From Streptomyces venezuelae (GTDB lineage: Bacteria > Actinomycetota > Actinomycetes > Streptomycetales > Streptomycetaceae): 64,000 bases of DNA. The notes beneath the pieces are model-generated. The model saw only the letters and a list, made by a program, of their open reading frames with translations. It made no database searches and was not told the DNA's origin. The stretch covers positions 4,013,501-4,077,500 of the forward strand of contig NZ_CP029190.1 of the NCBI RefSeq assembly GCF_008642295.1, given 5' to 3'. The position numbers and the translations under genes were made by a program. Each line of letters opens with the position of its first letter. The first letter of the stretch is position 1. Below, one piece after another: positions 34,518-41,978 of this stretch.

Positions 34518-34545
34518 GTCCTGTTGACCTGCGACGGCGACGGCC
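34518..34545 (+). repeat. relic similar to the 3' end of the upstream TAP-like hydrolase
   Basis: These 28 bp match 34146-34173 inside the hydrolase gene at 26 of 28 positions, and would encode VLLTCDGDGR against VLLTYDGDGH there. Surrounding sequence (34483-34692) has no other recognisable gene. It may be a decayed paralogue. Confidence 0.35.
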
Positions 34546-34692
34546 GCGTGGGGGCCGTGCTCAGTGGCGTGAGCCTTACTACCGGCATGCCCAGCGGGCG
34601 AGGCCGCCTGCCTTCGCACTGGCTGACTGGGCCGTCCGGGCTGTCTCGGCCACCGCCGACGTACGCCGCGCGCTTCTCGCCGGGCTCCACGA

Positions 34693-37191
34693 TCAGCACA
34701 GCACTTGTTCGATGGGTCTGGTGCGGAGGGTGAGGGACGCGGGGAGGATCGAGGCCGTTGTTGCGAGGAGGGCGGTGGTGGCGGTTACTGCGGCGATCGT
34801 GGTCCAGGGGATGACCACGGCCGACGACGCGTCGAGCAGTCCGAGGGCGCTCCACACGCCGAGCAGGTTTACGCCCGCCACCAGGGTGCCGAGGATCGTG
34901 CCGGCCGCGACCACCAGCAGGGCCTCGGCCGCGACGAGGCGTAGCACCTGGGCCTTGGTCGCGCCCGTCAGGCGTAGTGCTGCCAGGTCGCGGGCCCGGT
35001 CGGAGGTGGCCATCATCAGGGTGTTGGCGAGCGCGATGCCCGTGTAGACCAGCGCGATGCCGAGGATCATCCACAGGCCGAGCCGGGTGTTCTTGTCGGA
35101 GCGCGGGTAGTGGGCCTGGATCCACTGGTCGCCCGTCAGCAGGCGGACTCCGGTGGCCTGCGCGGCCGAGTGCAGCGCGGCGGCGGCGGTCGCGGGGTCG
35201 GTGCCGGGGCTGAACGCGATGTCCACGCGGTCCACCGGGGCGTTCGGGGCGTTGCGCGGGGTGAGGTAGACGCCGTTGCTGCCGGTGCCGGTGGACAGTA
35301 CCGCCACGATGCGCAGGCTCACCTCGCGGCCGTCGCCCAGCCATACGGAGACACGGCTGCCGACCTTGGTGGTCAGCCACTCCTCGTTGACGACGATGCC
35401 GTCGTCGTCGAGGTCGGTGAAGCGGCCGGCGACCACCGGCAGGTGGGACACCGCGGCGTGCGCGGCCGGGTCGACCGCCTTGGCCTCGGAGCTGACGAGG
35501 GCCGTGCCCTCCTCCATGACCACCACGGCGCTGGATCGGGTTGGGCTGATATGTACCCCCGGTACCCCCGGCACCGCCCGGGCCCGCTGGACGAACTCGG
35601 CGGGCAGCGCCCGCCCGTTGCCGCCCGCCGTGGCGATGTAGTCCGCGGTGATCTGCTCGCGGGCCTCGGTGGCCTTCGCCGCGCTGATCGTCGCGGTGGT
35701 GCCCATCAGGGAGGCGGCGAGGGCGACGGTGATGACGACCGGTGCCGCGACGGCCGCGGTTCTGCGCACCCCGGCGGAGGCGTTCTCCCTGGCCAGCATG
35801 GCGAGGGCGCCCGGAAGGCGGGCCGGCAGCCAGGTCAGCAGCCGGGTCAGGGGCCTGATCAGGACCGGAGCGAACACCGCGAACCCGACGATCAGCAGCA
35901 TGGGCTGGGTGATGTACGTCTTGCGCTTGAGGAGGTCCCCGGGGTTGTCCGCGAGGGCCAGGGCCAGCAGGCCGAGCCCGGTGGCCAGGACCGCGCTGCC
36001 GATCAGCCAGCGGCTGAGGGGCATGGCGCGTGAGTCGACCGCCGACTCGCGCAGGGCCTCCGTCGGACCGACCCGGCCGGCCCGCCAGGAGGACACCACG
36101 ACCCCGGCCAGCGCGACGAACAGGCCCGTCCAGAAGGCGGTGTGCAGCGGCCAGGTCTGCTCGCCGATGCGGAACCAGGGCGGGGCGATCTCCGCGTCCA
36201 CCATCCAGGCGGCGAGCCGGGGCGCGCCCGTCGCGCCGAGCCGGCAGCCGGCCGCGGAGGCGAGCACACCGATGACGAACGCCTCGGTGAACACCATCCG
36301 CCGCACCTGGGCCGGAGTCGCGCCCGCCGTGCGGAGCAGCCCGAACTCGCGCCGCCGCTGGGCCACCGCGAAGGAGAACGTCGAGGCGACGACGAACACC
36401 GAGACGAAGCCGGTGACGCCGGCGGCGGTGCCGAGCAGTGCGTTCACCGAGACCAGGGCCTCCTTGTCGCGGTCGGGGTCCGGATCGGCCCGCCGGCGGT
36501 CGTCGCCGGTCAGGACGTCGAATCCGCCGCCCACGGCCGCCCGTACCCGGTCGGCGGGGGCGGTCACGGCGACGGCGTCGATGGCCGGGGAGATCCGGGC
36601 GGCCTCCGCGTCGGTGAAGAACAGCGCGCTCTCGAAGCCTGCGGAAGCGACGGTTCCGACGATGGTGACCTGCTCGGTCCCGGTTCCGGTTCCGGTTCCG
36701 GTGCCGGTGCCGGTGCCGGTGGCCGCCCGCAGCGTGGTGCCGGCCGGCGGGCCGTCCGCGGTGGCGACGGCTTCGCCGGGCGCGGAGGGGGCACGTCCGG
36801 AGGTGAGCCGGTAGGGGGTGAGCGCGGCAACCGACCAGGGGTGGCCGACCGTGTCCTCGCTCAGGCCGGGGCCCGACACGGGGAAGGTACGGTCCTCCAC
36901 GACCGGCCCGAGCGCGGCCAGCTTCGCGGAGACGGCGGCCGGGACCGGATCGGGGTGCGGGATCCGCTGGGTCCGCTCCCCGATCGGTGTACGGGCCCGG
37001 ATCAGGGCGGACGTCTGGACGACGACCGGCGCCTTCGCGAACCGCTCGGGCCCGCGGTCGGGGGCAGCGAAGGTCGCTGCGAGCGCCAGTCCGGTGGTGG
37101 CGATGAGGCCGACGCCGAGGGCGAGGGCGATGAACGAACCGATGAAGGTGACCCAGCGGGTCCGCATTCCCTGCAGGGCGAGCCTCAGCAC
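34693..37191 (-). CDS. ABC transporter permease, FtsX/MacB type
   Basis: 832 residues. Starts MLRLALQGMRTRWVTFIGSFIALALGVG, with a first membrane helix, a large extracytoplasmic domain, then two FtsX-like blocks of three helices each (about 250-390 and 640-830) and a second extracytoplasmic domain between. Such permeases export peptides, lipids or antibiotics, or remove them from the membrane; the substrate is unknown. GTG 37191 overlaps the end of the ATPase gene by 7 bp, so the pair is coupled. A hexamer repeat encodes a (Gly-Thr)n run at about residues 158-172. Confidence 0.88.
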   Translation of the reverse strand: MLRLALQGMRTRWVTFIGSFIALALGVGLIATTGLALAATFAAPDRGPERFAKAPVVVQTSALIRARTPIGERTQRIPHPDPVPAAVSAKLAALGPVVEDRTFPVSGPGLSEDTVGHPWSVAALTPYRLTSGRAPSAPGEAVATADGPPAGTTLRAATGTGTGTGTGTGTGTEQVTIVGTVASAGFESALFFTDAEAARISPAIDAVAVTAPADRVRAAVGGGFDVLTGDDRRRADPDPDRDKEALVSVNALLGTAAGVTGFVSVFVVASTFSFAVAQRRREFGLLRTAGATPAQVRRMVFTEAFVIGVLASAAGCRLGATGAPRLAAWMVDAEIAPPWFRIGEQTWPLHTAFWTGLFVALAGVVVSSWRAGRVGPTEALRESAVDSRAMPLSRWLIGSAVLATGLGLLALALADNPGDLLKRKTYITQPMLLIVGFAVFAPVLIRPLTRLLTWLPARLPGALAMLARENASAGVRRTAAVAAPVVITVALAASLMGTTATISAAKATEAREQITADYIATAGGNGRALPAEFVQRARAVPGVPGVHISPTRSSAVVVMEEGTALVSSEAKAVDPAAHAAVSHLPVVAGRFTDLDDDGIVVNEEWLTTKVGSRVSVWLGDGREVSLRIVAVLSTGTGSNGVYLTPRNAPNAPVDRVDIAFSPGTDPATAAAALHSAAQATGVRLLTGDQWIQAHYPRSDKNTRLGLWMILGIALVYTGIALANTLMMATSDRARDLAALRLTGATKAQVLRLVAAEALLVVAAGTILGTLVAGVNLLGVWSALGLLDASSAVVIPWTTIAAVTATTALLATTASILPASLTLRTRPIEQVLC
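36676..36717 (-). repeat. in-frame hexanucleotide repeat within the permease
   Basis: Seven tandem units of GGTNCC (GGTCCC, three GGTTCC, three GGTGCC on the plus strand) encode alternating Thr and Gly in an extracytoplasmic loop. Copy-number change would not alter the frame. Confidence 0.75.
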
Positions 37192-37919
37192 GGCAGACCC
37201 GCCAGACCGGTCATGTGCGCGGCGACCCGGTCGGCCGTCGGGGCGAGGAGTTCGTCGTGGACGCGGCCATCGGTGAGGAAGAGCACGCGGTCCGCGAAGG
37301 ACGCGGCCACCGGGTCGTGCGTCACCATGATCACCGTCTGGCCCAGGTCGACCATCTGCCGCAGCAGGGTGAGTACTTCACGGCTGGTGGTGGAGTCCAG
37401 GGCGCCGGTGGGCTCGTCACCGAAGAGCACCTCGGGGCGGGTGACCAGGGCGCGCGCGAGCGCCACGCGCTGCTGCTGCCCGCCGGACATCTCACTGGGC
37501 CGGTGCCCGGCCCGCTCGCGCAGCCCGACCTGCTCCAGTACCTCCAGCACCTGCCCGCGCTTGGGCCGGCGCCCGGCGAGCCGTAGCGGCAGCGCCACGT
37601 TCTGCTCGGCGGTGAGCGAAGGCAGCAGGTTGAACGCCTGGAAGACGAAACCGATACGGTCGCGGCGCAGCAGCGTCAGCTTCCTCTCGCTCAGCGTGCT
37701 CAGGTCGGTCTCACCCAGCAGCACCTGGCCTCCGGTGGGCCGGTCGAGGCCCGCCGTGCACTGGAGGAAGGTCGACTTTCCGGAGCCCGAAGGCCCCATC
37801 ACGGCGGTGAACGTGCCCCGGAGGATGTCCAGGGAGACGTTGTCCAGGGCGGTGACGGCGCCGGCGCCCTTGCCATAGGACCGGGTGACCGAACGGAGTC
37901 GGACGGCTGCTTGATTCAT
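37185..37919 (-). CDS. ABC transporter ATP-binding protein (MacB/LolD type)
   Basis: 244 residues. Walker A GPSGSGKST, Q-loop FVFQAFNLLP, signature SGGQQQRVALARAL, Walker B VLFGDEPT, H-loop VTHD are all intact. It energises the FtsX-type permease encoded immediately downstream. ATG 37919 (MNQAAVRL) was chosen; a GTG three codons earlier is possible, and neither has a strong RBS. Divergent from the sensor kinase gene 135 bp away, suggesting that the two-component system regulates the transporter. Confidence 0.92.
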   Translation of the reverse strand: MNQAAVRLRSVTRSYGKGAGAVTALDNVSLDILRGTFTAVMGPSGSGKSTFLQCTAGLDRPTGGQVLLGETDLSTLSERKLTLLRRDRIGFVFQAFNLLPSLTAEQNVALPLRLAGRRPKRGQVLEVLEQVGLRERAGHRPSEMSGGQQQRVALARALVTRPEVLFGDEPTGALDSTTSREVLTLLRQMVDLGQTVIMVTHDPVAASFADRVLFLTDGRVHDELLAPTADRVAAHMTGLAGLPC

Positions 37920-38041
37920 GACGTCCACTCAACCGGCCCCGGACCCGGGGGACATCGCAGGCAGGAGGAGTCTTCGTGGTGGAGGTAGCTCCACCCCTGG
38001 AGGTGGATCCGGCCGGGTGGTCCGCCGTGATCCGCGCCTCG

Positions 38042-38047
38042 TACGGT
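38042..38047 (+). promoter_or_regulatory. -10 hexamer TACGGT, leaderless start of the sensor kinase
   Basis: TACGGT ends 6 nt before the ATG at 38054, which supports that ATG over the upstream GTG at 37976. Confidence 0.5.
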
Positions 38048-38053
38048 GCCCCC

Positions 38054-39343
38054 ATGCATCCCCCGAGCCTCTGGCAGGCCCTGCACCAGCGCCGGTACGT
38101 CCTGACCGGCTGGCCCTGGCGCTGTGCCCTCTACTTCCTGACCAGCGTGCCGCTGGGCGCCGCCCTCCTCGTCTGCCTGCTGGTCCTGGCACTCGCGGGC
38201 AGCCTGCTGACCGTGGTCCTCGTCGGGGTGCCGCTGCTGCTCACGCTCGTCCTCGCCGGGCTGCCGGTCGCCGCCGTCGAACGGCGCCGGCTACGGCTGA
38301 TCGATCCGGCCGTACCGCTGGCCGACGCCCACCAGGAGCCGCCCCGTACCGGGCCCGCGGCCTGGCTGCGCACCCGCCTCCAGGAACGCGCCACCTGGCG
38401 CGAGCTCGGCTACTCCCTGGTCTTCGCCTGCCTGCTGTGGCCGCTGGAGGCGGTCGTCGTCGGCACCGTCCTCCTGGTGCCCGGCGGTCTGATCTCCACC
38501 CCCCTGGTCATGGCCACGGCCGGCGGCGGCGAGGAGGCCCGCGTCCTCAAGCTGTGGATGGTGCACTCGTACCCGGAGGCCTTCGCCGCGGCCCTCGCCG
38601 GGCTGCTCCTGCTGCCGCTGCTCGCCTATCCGCTCGGACTGCTCGCGGCCGGACGCGCCCAGCTCACCCGCCAGTTCCTCGACGTGCCGGACCACCGGGC
38701 CGATGTACGGATCAAGGAGCTGAGCCGGTCCCGGATGCGTCTGGTCAACGCCTTCGAGGCGGAGCGCCGCCGGATCGAGCGGGACCTGCACGACGGCGCC
38801 CAACAGCGCCTGGTGGCCCTGTCGATGACCCTGGGCCTGGCCCGGCTCGACGCCCCCGACGAGCCCCTCGCGGGGCTCCTCGCGCAGGCCCAAGGTGAGG
38901 CGAAGGCCGCACTGGTGGAGCTGCGGGAGCTGATCCAGGGCATCCACCCGCGGGTCCTCACCGACCGGGGCCTGGGTGCGGCCATCGAGGACATCGCCGA
39001 CCGCTCCCCGGTCCCCGTCGACCTGGACCTCGATCTGCCGCACCGGCTGCTGGAAGCCGTCGAGTCGGCCGTCTACTTCGCGGTCTGCGAGGCGCTGGCG
39101 AACGTGGCCAAGCACAGCGGCGCCACCCGCGCCGCCGTCGAGGCGCGCGCCGAGAAGGGCCGGCTGGTGGTCTGCGTACGGGACAACGGGGTCGGCGGCG
39201 CCGATGGCGCGGGCGGCACGGGACTGGAGGGGGTGGCGGACCGTATCTCGGTCCTGGGCGGCCATTTGCTAATCTCCTCACCGCCCGGCGGGCCCACGTC
39301 CTTCCGCCTGCAGGTGCCCTGCACCCCGGCCCCGGCCCGATAG
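38054..39343 (+). CDS. sensor histidine kinase, NarX/DesK-like
   Basis: 429 residues. The N-terminal half has two pairs of hydrophobic helices without a large external loop, so the signal is probably sensed in or at the membrane. HisKA_3 motif ERDLHDGAQQR places the phospho-acceptor at H246. The HATPase_c domain has ALANVAKHSGA (N box) and DNGVGGADGAGGTGLEGVADR (G boxes). The gene is 9 bp before the response regulator, with which it forms a two-component system. Divergent from the ABC exporter. Confidence 0.9.
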   Translation: MHPPSLWQALHQRRYVLTGWPWRCALYFLTSVPLGAALLVCLLVLALAGSLLTVVLVGVPLLLTLVLAGLPVAAVERRRLRLIDPAVPLADAHQEPPRTGPAAWLRTRLQERATWRELGYSLVFACLLWPLEAVVVGTVLLVPGGLISTPLVMATAGGGEEARVLKLWMVHSYPEAFAAALAGLLLLPLLAYPLGLLAAGRAQLTRQFLDVPDHRADVRIKELSRSRMRLVNAFEAERRRIERDLHDGAQQRLVALSMTLGLARLDAPDEPLAGLLAQAQGEAKAALVELRELIQGIHPRVLTDRGLGAAIEDIADRSPVPVDLDLDLPHRLLEAVESAVYFAVCEALANVAKHSGATRAAVEARAEKGRLVVCVRDNGVGGADGAGGTGLEGVADRISVLGGHLLISSPPGGPTSFRLQVPCTPAPAR

Positions 39344-39352
39344 AGGAACCAG

Positions 39353-39997
39353 ATGTTACGCATCGTCCTGGCAGAGGACAGCGTGCTGCTGCGGGAGGGC
39401 CTTGTCGGCCTCCTGGAGCGCTTCGGCCACCAGGTCCTCGCGGCCGTCGGCACCGCGGAGGAACTCACCGCCGCGGTTACACAGCACGTCCCCGACATCG
39501 TGGTCACCGACGTACGGATGCCGCCCGGCTTCTCCGACGAGGGGCTGCGGGCCGCGCTGCGGCTGCGCGGGGACAACCCGCGGCTGCCGATCCTGGTCCT
39601 CAGTCAGTACGTACAGCGCGCCTACGCCGAGGAGCTCCTCGACTCCGGTGACGGCACCGGCGTCGGCTACCTCCTCAAGGAGCGGGTCGGGAACGTCGAG
39701 GAGTTCATCGACGCGCTTCGGCGGGTTTCCGCCGGTGCCACCGTGGTCGACCCCGAGGTGGTCCGCCAGCTGCTGCGCCACCGCCGCGACCCGCTCGCCA
39801 AGCTGACCGCCCGCGAACACGAGGTGCTCGCGCTGATGGCCGAGGGGCAGTCCAACGCCTCGGTCGCCGCCGCGCTCCACGTCAGCGAGGGCACCGTCAG
39901 CAAGCACTTCGGATCGATCCTCGCCAAGCTGGACCTGAACCTGTCCGACGCGACCAACCGTCGGGTGCTGGCCGTCCTCACCTACCTGCGCGGCTGA
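39353..39997 (+). CDS. NarL/FixJ response regulator with TTA second codon
   Basis: 214 residues. The receiver domain has the acidic pocket E8-D9, phospho-acceptor D53 (VVTDVRMPP), and K near 107. The C-terminal LuxR-type HTH is LTAREHEVLALMAEGQSNASVAAALHVSEGTVSKH. The second codon is TTA, read in Streptomyces only by the developmentally limited bldA tRNA, so the protein is probably made late in growth. RBS GAGGAACC is modest. I saw no other TTA codon within a window gene, though I did not search exhaustively. Confidence 0.92.
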   Translation: MLRIVLAEDSVLLREGLVGLLERFGHQVLAAVGTAEELTAAVTQHVPDIVVTDVRMPPGFSDEGLRAALRLRGDNPRLPILVLSQYVQRAYAEELLDSGDGTGVGYLLKERVGNVEEFIDALRRVSAGATVVDPEVVRQLLRHRRDPLAKLTAREHEVLALMAEGQSNASVAAALHVSEGTVSKHFGSILAKLDLNLSDATNRRVLAVLTYLRG

Positions 39998-40043
39998 CTC
40001 CGTGCCGCCTGCCGCCGTGTCCGGGGAAGAACATCGAACAGGG

Positions 40044-40071
40044 GTGAAACATTTCTGCGTGCCGTCGCGTC
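40044..40071 (+). promoter_or_regulatory. ECF-type promoter upstream of the sigma factor gene
   Basis: GTGAAAC at 40044-40050 and CGTC at 40068-40071, separated by 17 nt, resemble the -35 GGAAC / -10 CGTC pattern of group IV sigma factors, 31 bp before the start. This suggests autoregulation. Confidence 0.5.
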
Positions 40072-40102
40072 GATGAGGTGAGACGGCGGCTAGGGGGAGC
40101 GG

Positions 40103-40609
40103 ATGCGGCAGCGACGCAGGGAGGGATTCCGTGAGTTCGCGGAGGGACGGACCGGGCAGTTGTACCGGTCGGCCTGTCTGCTGACGAGCGGGGACACCCA
40201 CCTGGCCGAGGATCTGGTGCAGGAGACCCTGGGGCGGATGTACCTGCTCTGGGGGCGGGTCTCGCGCATCGACAATCCCGCGGCGTACGCGCAGACCGTG
40301 CTGGTCCGGGCGTTCCTCACGCACCGGCGGCGGCGTTCGGCCGCCGAGCACCCGGTGGGGGAGGTGCCCGAGGCGGGCGGGGGCGGTGAGGATCCCGTGC
40401 TGCGGATGACGCTGCTGGGGGCCCTGGGCCGGCTCGCGCCCAAGGACCGGGCGGTGCTGGTGCTCCGGTACTGGGAGGACCGCAGTGTCGAGGAGACCGC
40501 CGACGTGATGAACGTCAGCTCGGCGGCCGTACGCACCCGGAGCTCACGCGCCCTCGCGCGGCTGCGGGAGGAACTCGGCGGCAGCATCGCCGAGTTCGCC
40601 GGTCGCTGA
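40103..40609 (+). CDS. ECF sigma factor, SigE70-like family
   Basis: 168 residues. Region 2 begins FAEGRTGQLYRSACLLTSGDTHLAEDLVQETLGRMY and contains the promoter-melting residues; region 4 has LAPKDRAVLVLRYWEDRSVEETADVMNVSSAAVRTRSSRALARLR, a helix-turn-helix for the -35. There is no typical zinc anti-sigma gene, but the membrane protein just downstream is the likely partner. ATG 40103 with GGGGGAG. An ECF-like promoter precedes it. Confidence 0.9.
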   Translation: MRQRRREGFREFAEGRTGQLYRSACLLTSGDTHLAEDLVQETLGRMYLLWGRVSRIDNPAAYAQTVLVRAFLTHRRRRSAAEHPVGEVPEAGGGGEDPVLRMTLLGALGRLAPKDRAVLVLRYWEDRSVEETADVMNVSSAAVRTRSSRALARLREELGGSIAEFAGR

Positions 40610-40682
40610 GCGTCCGTACCCGTACCACGGGCGTCCGTACCAGGACTGTATTCAAACCAAAACGTGGAAGGTCTGGTTCCCC

Positions 40683-41945
40683 ATGCCCTTTGAAGACGAA
40701 GTCGGCGCTGCCCTGCGGCGTACCGGCGACGGTTTCGCCACCGACCAGCAGGCCCTGGTGGACCGCGGTGAGCAGCGCGGCCGGCGGCTGGTGGCCCGCC
40801 GGCGGGTGGCCGCGGTCACCGGTACCGTGCTCACGATGGCGGTGATCGGCGGCATCGGGGCGTACTCCGGGGGGTGGCTCGGCGGCGGCGAGGCCAAGGG
40901 GGGCGGGGCGAACGTCGCCACGGCGCCGTCGCCGGCCGACTCGCCCGTACAGCGGGAGGAGGACACGGTGGGGGCCGGCCGCGGGGCCGTGACCGCCGCG
41001 CAGATGGTTGCCACCTTCAAGTCGCTGCTGCCGGGCGGCACGTTCACCGACACCCTTTCCCGGGGCACCGACTCCGCCCGGCCGGGGGTCTCCGGGCTGT
41101 ACGACGACGGCAAGGGCAAGGCCGCCATCGGCTTGAGCCTCTCCCGGATCGCCCCGGCCGGCACCATGGCCCGGCAGATGACCCAATGCCCGGACAAGGA
41201 GATGTCGGGCTACGACAGCTGCACCTCCGAGAAGCTGGCGGACGGTTCGCAGTTGCTGCTCTACCGGGGCTACGAGTACCCGGACCGGCGGGTGGACACC
41301 AAGCTCTGGCGGGCCACCCTGGCCACCCCGCAGGGCTTCCTGGTCGACGTCTCCGAATGGAACTCCCCGGCCGAGAAGGGCGAGCCGGTCTCCCGCCCCA
41401 ATCCCCCGCTCACCCTGGCGCAGATGAAGACCCTGGTCACCTCGGGCACGTGGCACGCCGCCCTGAACGACCTGCCGGCCGCCCGGCCCGAGAAGCCGGG
41501 CCCCGGACTGTCGGGAGGGCCTGAGGCGGGACCGATCCTGCTGTCGCTGCTGCCGAACGACGGGATCAGTGTCGTCGGCAAGGGCGGGCAGGGGGACTAC
41601 GCCTACGCCGTGCTCGACGACGGCAAGGGCAAGTCGCTCGTCCAGGTCAACGCCCAGCCGGGGATGGGGGACGCGGCCGGCGCGCTGTTCGGCAGCGGAG
41701 ATGTCACCACCCTGCCGGACGGCACCAAGGTGAAGGTCGAGAAGAAGCCCGGCGAGAAGGGCGGCGCGGGCGTGGTGTGGTGGACCGTGGACACCCTGCG
41801 GCCGGATGGCATGCGGGTGGTGGTCTCCGCCTTCAACACCGGCAACCAGAACAAGCCGGCGACCCGGACGAACCCGCTGCTGACCATCGAGCAGCTGAAG
41901 GCGATCGCGCTCAGCCCGAAGTGGCTGGAGGGCGCCGGTTCGTAG
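40683..41945 (+). CDS. single-pass membrane protein linked to the ECF sigma factor
   Basis: 420 residues. The N-terminal 40 residues are cytoplasmic and charged; residues about 43-62 (VAAVTGTVLTMAVIGGIGAYSGG) form one membrane helix; the rest is a large extracytoplasmic domain with two cysteines (TQCPDKEMSGYDSC). The layout matches partners of SigE70-family sigma factors, which may act as anti-sigma factors or sensors; there is no HxxxCxxC zinc motif. ATG 40683 with GGAAGG upstream, 73 bp after the sigma gene. Confidence 0.7.
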   Translation: MPFEDEVGAALRRTGDGFATDQQALVDRGEQRGRRLVARRRVAAVTGTVLTMAVIGGIGAYSGGWLGGGEAKGGGANVATAPSPADSPVQREEDTVGAGRGAVTAAQMVATFKSLLPGGTFTDTLSRGTDSARPGVSGLYDDGKGKAAIGLSLSRIAPAGTMARQMTQCPDKEMSGYDSCTSEKLADGSQLLLYRGYEYPDRRVDTKLWRATLATPQGFLVDVSEWNSPAEKGEPVSRPNPPLTLAQMKTLVTSGTWHAALNDLPAARPEKPGPGLSGGPEAGPILLSLLPNDGISVVGKGGQGDYAYAVLDDGKGKSLVQVNAQPGMGDAAGALFGSGDVTTLPDGTKVKVEKKPGEKGGAGVVWWTVDTLRPDGMRVVVSAFNTGNQNKPATRTNPLLTIEQLKAIALSPKWLEGAGS

Positions 41946-41978
41946 CCGGGGCGGCGTTACTTGGCCTGATCGGTCGGC

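Noticed and set aside
34366..34700. Integrative element at tRNA-Thr
   Set aside because: No integrase, no second copy of the tRNA 3' end and no phage or plasmid genes follow.
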